From NCBI GenBank assembly GCA_004431415.1, contig QPMI01000496.1, forward strand, positions 372,001-436,000: 64,000 bases of DNA. Reading direction: 5' to 3'. The first letter of the stretch is position 1. Every line of letters begins with the position of its first letter. The notes under the pieces are model-generated. The model was not told the DNA's origin. It searched no databases and saw only the letters and a list, made by a program, of their open reading frames with translations. The position numbers and the translations under genes are program-made. Shown piece after piece: positions 11,853 through 22,509 of this stretch. This DNA is from Cyanophora paradoxa. Its lineage: Eukaryota; Glaucocystophyceae; Cyanophorales; Cyanophoraceae.

Positions 11853-13922
11853 CTACTTGCGGATGGCCTCGAGCCGCGTGGTGAGGTCCGAGGGATCGAA
11901 CAGCTGCCGTCAATTCGAAGGCGTGAGGGGTACAGCAACGAGGGGGTACGGGTGGGGGTACGCGCGCCATGGACGGGATGCGGTCCCCAAAGTAGATCTT
12001 CGTGTTGTTCGACAGGCTCGAGAGCATCTGGAAGGGGGCACACGTTCGCTATCGGTCGGCGGGCTGCAAGGGGGGGGAGAGCGGCGGGGGTACGGGGAAG
12101 CGCACGGTCCACTGGAGGAACTCGGGGGTGAGTCGGAGCTTGTTCGCCTCCGCCTCCTTCTGAACGCGGTCTGGGCAGGGGGCGAGAGCTCAGCGGGGGT
12201 ACAAGAGAATGAGACGGAGGGGGCTACGAGCTCACAGGCGTCGGCGTCGGCCCGGGCTTTCTCCCGCGCCAGGAACATTTGATCTGGGGTCTCGGATAAG
12301 CTGGGGCCGCGCTCTCCCGCCCGAAAGGGATACGCACTCTCGATATCCTCGATGCGTGCGGCGCCCTGCTTCTCGCTCACGAGCTGCTCGACTCGTATTT
12401 GCGATACTTCCGCGATCTGCCGGCTCGGCGCGGGGGCGCCTGAAGTGAGCGCGTACCCCCCTTCGAAACCGGTAGCCTAGGCACCTTCCTCGCCTCGACG
12501 ACGGCGCGCTTCTTCTCCGTCTCGGCCTCTAGGGGTACGTCGTCAGAAGCGAGGGGGATAGCTCGTAGGAGGCGGGGTACGGGGCGGACCCTTCTCCGCC
12601 ACTTTCTGAGCCTCGATAGAAATCAGGAGCTTCGTCTTCTCGGCCTGAGGTCGCGAAACGCTCAGAGCGGTACCCCGGAGGCGCCCGACGGCTCTGGAGG
12701 GGTACGCGTACCTCCATGGCCTCGTAGTTGCGCCGTATCGCTTCAGGAATCCGGGGCTTCGTGACGCGGATGGAAATACTGCGGGCCCAGGGATCGCTTG
12801 CGGACGAGGTTGGACGGGCGGGGGTACGCTCACATCTCAAGTCCGGGTACCCATTTGGAGCAGTCGTCCTGCAGCGTCTGCGAAGCGAGAAGCTTAGCCG
12901 ATGAAGGTGCAATCGAGCCGGGGACGGGTACAAAGAACCTTCTTCAAGGCCTCATCGATCGTGTCGAACCTGGGAGGGGTGGTCGAGGAGCGCGGGGCGA
13001 CAAGGGGCAGGGCAGGGGGCACAGTTCGATGTAGACTTCCTGCAGAGATCTCGAGGAGCAGAACTGATTGATCTCGTGGCTGGCGAGGGGTACGGCTCGT
13101 TCGGCATGGGGGTACGCTGCAGGGATGCGAGCGCGCACTGGATTTTATCGTAGATCCAGGTGCGATCGTACTCTATCCCGTCTGCAGGGTGCACGGATTA
13201 GAAGAAGAGGGGGTACAGGGGAAGGGGGGGATGCACAGTTCTTGACGGTGGAGTGTACGTGGTCGGCGGAGAGGCGGTTCACGACCTCGACGCGATCGAA
13301 CGTGATCACAACGCCGCCCTTCGTACCGCACTGCACGTGGGGAGCCCCGGCGCGGCCCGCGGCGGATCAATATCCAAACGCGGAGCAGAGTAAGCTCGGG
13401 GATAGCGCTCGGCGCACCGGGATGTCCTGCACTTTGTCGGTCTGCACGGTCGTCTGCACGGCCGCGGTCGTCGTGATGTACGGGAGCTGCGAGGGCGCAG
13501 TGGGCGCCAGGCGAGCGCTGGCCCCGGGCCCAGCTTGATGTATACCACCCACCTTGAAGTGGAAGCCCGGCGAGCTGATGTCGTCCAGCAGTCTCCCGCC
13601 CTGCCAATACACGCCGACGTGCTGCGGTCGCGCGCGCTAGCGTAAGCGCTAAACGACGACGCACGTCTGATCGTCAGGTGAACTCGCTCCGTCAGCGCGC
13701 TAGTTCGTCGCCGGGGCGTTGCGGGCAAGGAGCCCGACAAAACAGCGAACTAAAGAGCGCATGCACATGCTAGATCGATGGTGCTGCTGGCTGTGCGCGT
13801 GCGGGCATCGGGGACGAGCCGGGGGCGCGACTCACGCCTTCCTCGACGCTGTGGATGGCTGAAAGCAGGCTTGTCGACGCTAGGAACGCACAAAGCACTG
13901 CCAGTGCCGCCGTAGACCCCAT
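11853..13922 (-). CDS. Erlin-type SPFH/prohibitin-domain protein of the ER membrane
   Basis: The start at 13922 gives a hydrophobic N-terminal anchor followed by SAIHSVEEG. Exon 2 (13621-13553) gives [20 protein letters not shown]. Then come [113 protein letters not shown] and [14 protein letters not shown], ending [10 protein letters not shown]. This co-linear match covers the whole length of animal ERLIN1/2, which form ER-membrane ring complexes that recruit the RNF170 ligase to IP3 receptors and affect sterol control. The SPFH domain is followed by the usual helical segment. Introns contain GGGGTAC in genome orientation, i.e. GTACCCC in the transcript. The gene is divergent from the B-box/WD40 gene. 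Confidence 0.95.
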
Positions 13923-14356
13923 GCGCCGAACCGGCCGTGCGAATAGAGGCCCCAGACGCGGGGGGAAACAAGGCTCCTTTCAGGGGGGTACGGCATTAGT
14001 CGGGCCGATGCAGCGTGGCGCTTCGGTTGCACAGGATCAGCGAGAGCCCGCGGTTGCATCCCCGAGAGGCGTAGAAGAGCAAAGGAACGGAGAAACACAA
14101 TCTGCGCAGGCTCCTCGGCGCGGGGCCATGACCGCGAAGGTCCTCTTTCCGCTCGCTACCGGCGGGCCATCGGGCGGCGCGAATGAGGTGAGACGGGGGC
14201 CAACAGATCTCCTAGATGAGGTGCGTCTCATTCGTGGCGCGCGGGGTCCTGTGTTCGCCTCTGCAGACGCGCTCTTAGACCGGTCACTCCTCGAATGTCG
14301 TCCTGACGGGAGGCGCGCGTCTTCCCTGCGCGCAGGTACTCTCTCCCATCATCAAG
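13923..14356. promoter_or_regulatory. Shared upstream region of the divergent erlin and B-box/WD40 genes
   Basis: 434 bp between two divergent start codons. It is GC-rich with no clear TATA box and no conserved reading frame. Its bidirectional promoter role is inferred from position only. Confidence 0.5.
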
Positions 14357-17300
14357 ATGAACTCCTCAACCAACACCGCGCTCTGTGGCGAGTGCGAGCG
14401 GGCGGACGCAACGATCAGATGTGCGTCTGCGTCCCCGCGCGCGTGCGCCCTCCACCGCTTCGCGCTCGCGTCTCACATCACGTTTGGGGACATCTTCTCG
14501 ATTCAGGCAACGACTGCGGTGAGCCTGCCCGCGCTCGCGCGCGAGAGTCGATGCAAATGACCGCGAGGCCCGGAATGGCTTTCGGTCGCGCCGCGGCCCC
14601 AGCTGACCTTTGCCCGCGCAGGAGAGACCTACTGCAGCCTCTGCTTCCGCCATGTTCACTCCGCGCCATCCCGTCAGAGCCAGTGTGTTCCCCATCATTC
14701 AAGACTACTTCTCCCGTTGCGCGCCGATGACGGTCGCCCGGGCGCAGCATGGCCGCGTTTCTCAACGCGTCTCCATCACCGCCCAACGTTCCACAGCAGC
14801 GCGCGGCCGTGTCCGCGGAGGGTCAGTGCTCACAGCACCGTGAGGAGGTTCGTTCGCCCACTGCGCAGAAGCCGACTGAGGATCGTCTGACGCACGCTTT
14901 GCACACAGAGATTATCGTACTTCTGCGCGGAATGCCGGGAAGCGTGCTGCGCGAACTGCATCTTCTTCGGGTCGCACGCCGGTCAGCACCCGTCCTCCCT
15001 CCCCCGCTCCAGCGCTCTCGTAGCGATGCTAGCGATGCTAGCGATGAGCGTTCGCGCTTTTCCTTGACAAGATGCGGGCCCGCAGGTCACAGCACGGTGC
15101 CCATCGACCAGGCTGTCGAGGAGGCGCAGAAAATGGTGCAGCGGCAGGCTTCCCTCATGATGCAGCTGCACAAGAGCTGCGAGGTCCGACCCCTCTGTCG
15201 CGTTGTCAGTCGCCTGCTGTGCCTGACGCGTTCCTCGGCAGGCGACGATGCAAGAGCTCGGTGACCGGTCCCCGCCCAATCCCGCGCTGGCGCTCACTCA
15301 CCGCCTCGCCCTCGCAGACTCTCTCAAGCAGCAGCAGTTGCAGGAGATCATCTTCAAACAGGTGCTTCCCCCGCCCGCCCCCTCGTCGGCGCGCGCCTCA
15401 CGTGCCGCCGCCCTCGCAGGCCGAGGTCAAGACGAAGGTCGACATGCTGCGGGTGATCCTTGAGAAGAAGGAGAAGGAGCTCGTCGGCGCGGTACAGGTC
15501 CACGGGCAGCGGAAGCTCTACGCAATTGAGAAACAGGTTCGCGGCCGACGATCAAATTGCGATTTGATCCGCGCCCGCTGACCTCGCCCGCAGGTCCTGA
15601 ACTCGCGGAGCCAGCTGCAGACGGTGCGGGACATGACGACAGCCGCCCAACGCATCCTCTCCCGCTCCGGCGGGCCGCTGGACCCGCTCCGCGAGGCCGT
15701 CCGGTCAGCCGCGCCGCGCGCGCCGCCGTCGCCGCGGGCCTCGCTGACCGCTCCGCAGCTTCGAGAGCCTCATGGGCGCACTCGCCTCGCTGCGCTCGGA
15801 GGCGGCGGACACGGTGGAGGACCTCCCGCTCGACAGGCTCCCGCCCTTCGACATCAGCGCCCAAGTCAGCGCCATCGGTGCGCCCTCCCGATATTCTTGC
15901 CCCGTCTCCTCGCCGCGCGCGCCCTCATCCCTCCGCAGAGCGCATGGATCTGTCCGTCGGCGGCCGCTCCGGTGCGCATGCGCACACTCATGTCCCTGCC
16001 CGCCTGCGCCGCCGACGCCCGCCCGCGCAGCCACCTCGCCGCCGCCGCCGGGCCTCGCGGCGCCGCCGACCGTGCACCAGTCGCCGCAGCCGGCCGCCTC
16101 CCGCGTAGGCTCCGGGACGCTCCCCTCGTCCCAGGCCGTCGACCCGGAGGCCGTCGCCAAGGCCCTCGCCAGCCTCGGCCTCGCCCGCGACGCGCGTACC
16201 CCCCTCCATCTTCTTTCACCGCCGCGCCGCTGACGCGCCCCGCAGAGCGCGACGGAGGAGGCGGTGGCGGCCGTCCTGTCCGCTCAGAAGGGCGCGGCGC
16301 TCCTCGGGGCCTCCCCGCGCTCCTCTGCCGACTTCTCCCTCGCGCACGCCCTTTCCCAGGCCTTCGCTCCCTCCCCTCCGGACTCCCGCCGCCCCTCCGG
16401 CACCTCCCCGCCCATGTACCCCGGTCTCCGCTCCTCCTCCCTCCCCTCCGCCACGGGCCCCCGCCAGGTCGGCTCCGTCAAGCACGTCGTGGTCCGTACC
16501 CCCCTTGCACACGAATCCCGTACCCCCTGCCCCCGCCAAAATTTGATCCGGGCGCAGGGGACGTACGGCTTCATCCAGCCGGACACGGGCGAAGGCGATC
16601 TCTTCTACCACACCTCTCAGGTGAGCCAGGCTCGGTCTGATCTGATCTGATCCGATCGGATCGGATCTGAACCCGCGCGCTCAGGTCGAGAGCGGCGTGA
16701 CGCTCAAGAAGAACGACAAGGTCGACTACAGCGTCGTCCACAACATGCAGGCCCGCTCTTATACATTCCGCTCTCGAGAATCTCTGCCGGTATCTTGATC
16801 CCGCTCGTCCTACCCCCCTCGCAGACGGGCAAGCTGAACGCCATCGACGTCCGCCTCCTCGTCCCGGGTCAGCCTCCCCCCCGCCCCTCCTCGCCCCTCC
16901 TCTCCCTCCAGAACGCTCTCTGAACTCATCCTCAGCGCCGGCGACGTCGCCGGACGGGTCGTCGGAGGGCCCCTCGACGCCGCCGCCGATCTCGCCGGAC
17001 CTCCTCGCCGCGCACTTCGCGTCGCCCCAGGGCATCCCCTCCCACGCCGGCGCCCCCATCGTGCTCTCCTCTCCCGCTCCCGCCTCCTCCCCCACCCCCC
17101 CCTGCTGACCGCCTACCCCCCTAGCCCGTGTACGACCCGCTGGACAACGCGCAGGACGACCCGCACCTCGTCACCACCATGCACGGCCACAGGTGCGCAG
17201 GCCTCTGAGGCTTCGTCTGAGAGGGCGTCGCTGACGGGGCCGAATGTGCGCAGCAACTGGATCAACGCGATCGTGGCGAACGGGCCCCGCCTCTACTCCG

Positions 17301-19114
17301 CCTGCTCCGACTGTGCGCCCGGGCCCCCTCCCAGACCCGAACGCCTCGCGCCTCGCCCCGCGCTGATTTCTTCGCCCGCAGACACGATCAAGCTGTGGGA
17401 CATCGAGAAGTTCGACTGCGTGACGACCCTCACCGGCCACTCCGGCTTCGGTGCGCCTCCTCATCTCATCTCGCCGGCCCCTCGCTAACCTCCCACCCTC
17501 TCCCCCTTTGCTCCTCGCGCCTCACCCCCGCCTTCCCCCAGTGAACACGCTGACGATCCTGGGGGAGCCCGGGCGCCTGCTCTACTCTGGCTCGGGCGAC
17601 AAGTGCATCAAGGTTCCCGCGCCCGCCCCGAGCTCGTAGGCTTCCTTCTTTCCAAGCGCGACGTCAGATCTGGGACCTCGAGACGAACCAATGCCTCGAC
17701 ACCGTCACCGCCCACTCCTCCCTCGTCCGTACCCCGCTCCCTTCCCCCCCACACCCCTTCCCCCCCACACCCCTAACCCCGGCTCAGGTGAACACGCTGG
17801 CGACGGACCAGCGGTACCTCTACTCTGGCTCCTCGGACCGCCTCGTGAAGGTCTGGGACCTGGCGCGCATGGAGCCCCTCATGACCCTCACCGGGTGCGC
17901 GCCCGCGCACGCCCCGCCCCGCTCTCCTTAAGCTCCTCCTTCTTCTTCTTGTTGCTTAGAGCGCGGCCGCTCCGCTCGCAGGCACGCGGACTACGTGACG
18001 GCGCTGGTGGTCAGCGAGGGCCGGCTCTTCACCGGCTCCGCCGACAAGAAGATCAAGGTGCCCGAACCCCTCTCCCGAACCCAGCGGCCTGCGCTGAAGC
18101 TCGCGATGGCGCAGGTGTGGGACACGCGCTCGGGCCAGTGCATCCACACCTTCGACGCCCACAAGGCCCGCCCGCCCGGCCCCCTCCCTTTCCTTTCCTT
18201 CCTTTCCTTTCCTTTCCCTCCTCTCTCTGACGGGGCCTGCAGGACTGGGTGAACGCGCTGGTGGTGAGCGATCAGCGCCTCTACTCGGGCTCCTCCGACA
18301 ACGTCATCAAGGTCCGCGATTTGATCTCTTAGATCGCCCGCCGTCGCGAGGGCCTCGGCTCTTGTGTAGTCCTCGCGCTGACTCGGGACGCGCTCGCGCT
18401 CGGGCGGGCAGGTGTGGGACCTGCGGGGCCTCCAGCGCATCGGGAAGCTCACCGGCCACACCAGCTGGGTCAACGGTGCGCCCGCCCCGCCCCCCGCCCC
18501 GTCCCGTCCCGCCCCGTCCTAGGCCTCTCACTCCCGCGGCCTATCCGTCGACGACTTCTCACTCCCCTCGGCCCCGCAGCGCTCACGGTTTCCGGCAAGC
18601 GCCTCTTCTCCGGCTCCGGCGACTCCAGCATCAAGGTACCCCCCTTCCCTCCCCCTCTTCCCTTCCCCCCCCCCCACTCCCTCCCTTAAGCTTCCCTTCC
18701 CCCCCCCCACTCCCTCCCTCAATCTCCCTTGAAGGTGTGGGACGTCGATTCCTTCCGCAACACGGCGAACCTCGTCTCGCACAAGGGATACGGTGCGATT
18801 CATCTCGTCCCCCCTTTCTCCTCTCTCCTTAGCCCGCCGGCCCGCAGTGAAGTCGCTCTGCGTGGCCCCCGCGCACGGCTCGCGGCTCCTCTTCTCCGGA
18901 GGCGCCGGCGACCGCTGCATCAAAGTCTGGCGGTGCGCGGTTCAAATTACTCTCGCTTCCGGCGCCTGACTTCCCGGACAGGCCGAGCCTGGCGCCGCTC
19001 CCGGCGGAGATGCCCGGCGGGCGCCTCGCCTCGGCGGCCTCCACCCCGTCCCGGCTCGCCCAGCGCGCCTCCGTCTCCTCCTCCTCCCCCGAGGCCCAAG
19101 AGGAGCTCTGGTGA
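14357..19114 (+). CDS. B-box / coiled-coil / cold-shock domain / WD40 propeller protein
   Basis: Exon 1 (14357-14420), a 12-nt microexon (14507-14518) and the exon from 14622 build a B-box zinc finger: CGECERADATIRCNDC, then GETYCSLCFRHVHS. A second Cys/His cluster, CAECREACCANC with SHAGQH, lies near 14930-14990. A coiled-coil follows (DQAVEEAQKMVQRQASLMMQ; EVKTKVDMLRVILEKKEKEL), then a Ser/Pro-rich linker. A cold-shock domain comes next (GTYGFIQPDTGEGDLFYHTS, GVTLKKNDKVDYSV) near 16558-16870. Seven WD40 blades run from about 17250 to 18930, with D-x-x-I/V-K-V/I/L-W-D signatures such as SGSSDNVIKVWDLRG. B-box plus coiled-coil suggests oligomerisation, the cold-shock domain suggests RNA/ssDNA binding, and the propeller suggests a protein scaffold; no RING is visible. 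The stop TGA 19112-19114 follows EELW, but its GTGAGT context could instead be a donor. Function is inferred from domains. Confidence 0.88.
14507..14518 (+). other. 12-nt microexon of the B-box gene
   Basis: The bases GCAACGACTGCG lie between acceptor ATTCAG and donor GTGAGC. They supply the N-D-C of the zinc-binding knuckle. Without them the flanking exons join out of register and a required Cys is lost. Confidence 0.8.
17613..18734 (+). other. Homologously placed introns in WD40 blades
   Basis: Four of the seven blades are interrupted exactly between IK and the following V/I-W-D, with donors right after ATCAAG at 17613, 18058, 18312 and 18636. A second recurrent class lies just after each blade's opening residues, as at G(F/Y)|VN or V-N|A. 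Confidence 0.82.
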
Positions 19115-20250
19115 GTGGCGAGTGGCGAGGCGAGAGCGAGCGGCGCCCCAGTTCTTTTCCCTCGGTTCTTTTCTCACCGACGTCGACGATATAGAGATTC
19201 TGCTAAACCTATTCCCTAAAAAAGTATGAGAATTCTCAGAGCTCAGTTACGTTAGTTATTCTTGCCTGATAGATTCCTGCGTATCTTCTTCGTGTACATG
19301 TGCTTTTTTTGCTCTAGGGGCCTGTCGCCCCTACCCCGGAACCCGGAATTCGATCGTTGTGCTCTCAGAGTCTCATGAAGATGTAGCTGTGTTTTTTCCC
19401 TGTATATATAGAGCTTCAGGACATTATTCGGTCCAGCCTAGGAACGGACTACAGGCAAATCGTAGGCCCAGATCTATGTAGAGTTTTTTCCAGAACCTTT
19501 CCCTTGGATCGATCGATATCGATATTCACCATCCTATAGCTAAGCTTATCGTCAAGTTATTCTTCCTAAGTAGTATTCGTTATTGTTAGCTTAACTCGCA
19601 GCCAGACTCGCATACGCATGAACAGCTCCCATCGCGGCAGCTGCATGTCCCCCCATGAAGTTTTTTAACCGTATATATACGCGTACGTTCCCGCTTATTG
19701 GTTTCTCCTCTTTTTCTGTGTGTACTTGCGTGGCCATCAAGGCGTGGACGTTACAGAACGCATTTCAAAATTTCACACCAGTTTACGTAAGCTTTTTTAG
19801 GGCTGGAAACTCACTCTCAGCGTATGCAACTCCCTAGAGTTCTCGATCGTCTCCCTGTCACACAGTGTGCTCGAATCGATTTCGATCCTGATCGTGCGGC
19901 AGCTGCTGGCCATGGGGACTGACTCCCATGCGCTGCCGCAGTGCAGGTCCGCGGCAAATCTACTAGGCTATAAAGATGTAAATCTAGAGCTGGCCATGGA
20001 GACATGCATATGGAGACTCGGAGCTCAAGATCACGAATTGAAGTCGGAAGCTTAACTAGTAATTAATATTATAAGCAACGTCCTGAAGCGCTAGCCTAGC
20101 TATAGGCTGATGAGCACTGCGGCCGGGCGCCGGCGCCGGCATGCGCACTGCATATGCGTGTGATCATGAGGAGCAGGCCCGGCCCTAGGGTCGACGTCGC
20201 GGATCCAGACGTTAACGTTGGCCCGGTGGGCCGGGCGCCGGCCGGGCCGG

Positions 20251-20275
20251 GGCCCGCGGCCGGGGGCCGCGGGCC
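20251..20275. repeat. GC hairpin, 11-bp stem and GGG loop
   Basis: GGCCCGCGGCC, loop GGG, GGCCGCGGGCC. It lies within a 200-bp GC-palindrome block upstream of a membrane-protein gene. Confidence 0.88.
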
Positions 20276-20375
20276 GCGGCACCCGTGACCGGCCGGCCAG
20301 CTGCAGGCGGCGCCCGGCGGCGGCCCGGCGGGGTGCATATATATGCATGCATGGACCGGATCCGGAAGCCGAAAA

Positions 20376-20418
20376 CACGTATACGCGTACGTAATCGTAC
20401 GCGTACGCGTACGTGCGC
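20376..20418. repeat. Alternating purine-pyrimidine tract (Z-DNA potential)
   Basis: CGTATACGCGTACG is followed, after a short AA break, by repeated CGTACG/GCGTAC units. It is almost perfectly alternating and self-complementary. Confidence 0.75.
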
Positions 20419-20662
20419 CACGCGAACGAAATTGGAAATGAATTTCCAGCCCGAATTTCCGTCTGAGCCGGTACCCCCTGCAGCTGCCGCGCGGCACTTT
20501 TCGGACGAAGAGGACACTCATCACGCCTGGCCGGCGGTGGCCGCTGAGCACTGCTCCTCGAACCGGCTCTTTTAAACCCGCCCGAACTCTATCCTTTCGT
20601 CAACTCGTCAGCTCGTGAGCCGGACATCGAGCGCTCGTCCTTTCGCGTCTAGCTAGCACAAG

Positions 20663-22072
20663 ATGAGCGGGCCGTACCGATACGCCGCGCTAGGGCAGGA
20701 CGAACCGGGGGACGAACATCTGCAGCCGGGGCCGCCCGCCCAGCAGGCGCCCGCCGTGCAGGTCCCCGTGCAGGGGATCCCTGTCGCTCACCCGAACGCG
20801 TACGCGCCCGTCACCCACGCGGTCTCGGTCCGACAAAGTTTCTCCCTAGAGCCCTGCGGGTGCGCCCCCGTTTCGCAAATGCCGCACAGAGACTTGCCTA
20901 ATCCGCGCCTCAGATACCTGCGGCCTGCGTTCGGCGTGTACAAGCTCGCCCCTGGCGCCTTCAGCGCGGGCGTGGGGCTCATGTTCCTCTGCGGGATTGT
21001 GTTCGGGGGCCTCGCGACGACGGCCGCCGTCGCGCTTGGGCCCGTGGCGCTCATAGTCGACTTCTGCAACAAGCTGGTCCAGAACCTCGTCGTCAGTGCG
21101 CTGCCCCGCTTCGCTCCGCCCGCGCCCTTCCTTCTCACGCGTCGCCCCGCGAGCGCAGTTGCGCTCTTCCACCTCGGCCTCTCGAAGATGTGCGTTCACG
21201 CCGCGCGGCCCGCATCGCTCAGCGCCTGACCTGTCGCGCGGCCCTCCGCCCTCCGACCCGGGCGCAGGCGCGGCTCGCCCGAGAGCCTCAACGCGAGCCT
21301 CTCCGCCACGTTCACGCGGAAGGAGATCATCCTGCGCTGCGCGGGGTACCAGGCACGCCCCGCCCGCCCGCGCGCCGCCCTTGCTAAGCTAACTACGGCC
21401 CCCGGGATCCCTCCCTGGCAGGCGGGGTGCTCGGTCCTGCAGCTCGCGACGGGTCTCATCGCGGCTGGCATCATCGGCATCTCCATGGCGGCCACGGGGA
21501 ATCCGGATCCCCAGGTCCGCCGTACCCTCCTGGCACTCCGTTTTCACGGCCATCTATCTGATTCTCCCCCTTTCCCCTCTCCCCAGCCGATGGTGGTGCT
21601 GACGGCGGCGGTGATCGCGTGGGTCCCGCTTGCCTTCGCCCTCTTCCTCGCGATGTACGCGCTGCCGCTGCTGGCGGACGGCGTCGAGCTCGCCCCCGCC
21701 GTCCGCCTCTCCTGCCGCGGCGTCGCCGCCGACATGTTCGGCAACCTCCTCCTGGCCCTCTCCGCCCTCCTCGTCGCCCTCGCCGTAGGCCCCCGTCCCC
21801 CGCCCCCTCCCCCCGAGCCGCGTACCCCGGCGCTGAGGAGGGCCCCGCCCGCGCAGGGCATGCTGCTCTTCGGCATCGGAATGCTCGTGTCGCTCCCCGT
21901 CGCGCTGCTCATGAGCCTCCACGGGTACTGGTCCGCGGCCGCCTCCTCCCCGCCTCGCCCGAGCGTGCCCAAGCCCGCCCCCTTTTGCTGACGCTGACGC
22001 CGCGGCTCGTGCAGCGCCATTTTCGACGCGAGGCCCATGGGCGTCCACGCCGCGGCCCCCTCCCTCGTGTAA
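20663..22072 (+). CDS. Small multipass membrane protein, family unknown
   Basis: The start MSGPYRYAALGQDEPGD opens a Pro/Gln-rich, probably cytosolic N-terminus of about 95 residues. Then follow hydrophobic segments: GVGLMFLCGIVFGGLATTAA; VLQLATGLIAAGIIGISMAA; VVLTAAVIAWVPLAFALFLA; MFGNLLLALSALLVALAVG; and MLLFGIGMLVSLPVALLMS. About five membrane passes are expected. At least four introns are needed; the first donor is GTCAGT at 21092 after NKLVQNLV, resuming near SLNASLSATFTRKEIILRC. The protein ends AAAPSLV, TAA 22070-22072. There is no signature residue of a transporter or enzyme. The TM count is read by eye, and the N-terminal leader resembles adaptor-binding low-complexity tails only loosely. 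Confidence 0.65.
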
Positions 22073-22509
22073 TAGCCTACCTGCATCGATCCGCGGTGTG
22101 CGGCGCCGGCGCGCGCGCGCGGGGCATGCATATGGCCTTGGCCGGCGGCCGCCTCGCTCCGGCCCATCGCGATCGTTATCGATGTCTGTCCTAGGCTTTA
22201 GCTATAGCTCGCTATGTCCGGATCCGCTGCATGCGCAGCCGCGGCGGAGGCGCCGGCCGGCGCCTGCGCATGCAGCCTTGCGGCTCGCCTGCCCATGCCC
22301 CTCCACGTCGACCTCCTAGCCTGTACAGCAAATTCGCACCAGCTGCAAATTCAGCGTGCAGCGCAGCGCGCGCACTGCCGCGCCGGCCGCGGGCATCGAC
22401 ATCGCGCCACGCGTTCGCTCAAGAATTCGAGGGGAAGCGGGGGAGAGAACGCAAGGGGGGTACGCTGACGCAAAGCAGAGCGTTGGAAAAACTCGGGCCG
22501 ACCGCAGCA
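22073..22509. other. Intergenic spacer / upstream region of the YGQQ-repeat gene
   Basis: GC-rich with scattered palindromes (GCATGCATATG near 22125, GCATGCGC near 22227). No conserved frame seen. The last 150 bases presumably hold the promoter of the gene at 22510. Confidence 0.5.

Larger units (their letters stand above)
19115..20662. other. Intergenic, no gene recognised
   Basis: 1.5 kb, AT-rich at 19180-20060 with T runs and short palindromes (ATCGATATCGAT near 19515). Then comes a GC palindrome block (20110-20345) and an alternating purine-pyrimidine stretch (20376-20418). The last 100 bases lead into the start at 20663. No tRNA cloverleaf or conserved frame seen. Confidence 0.65.
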
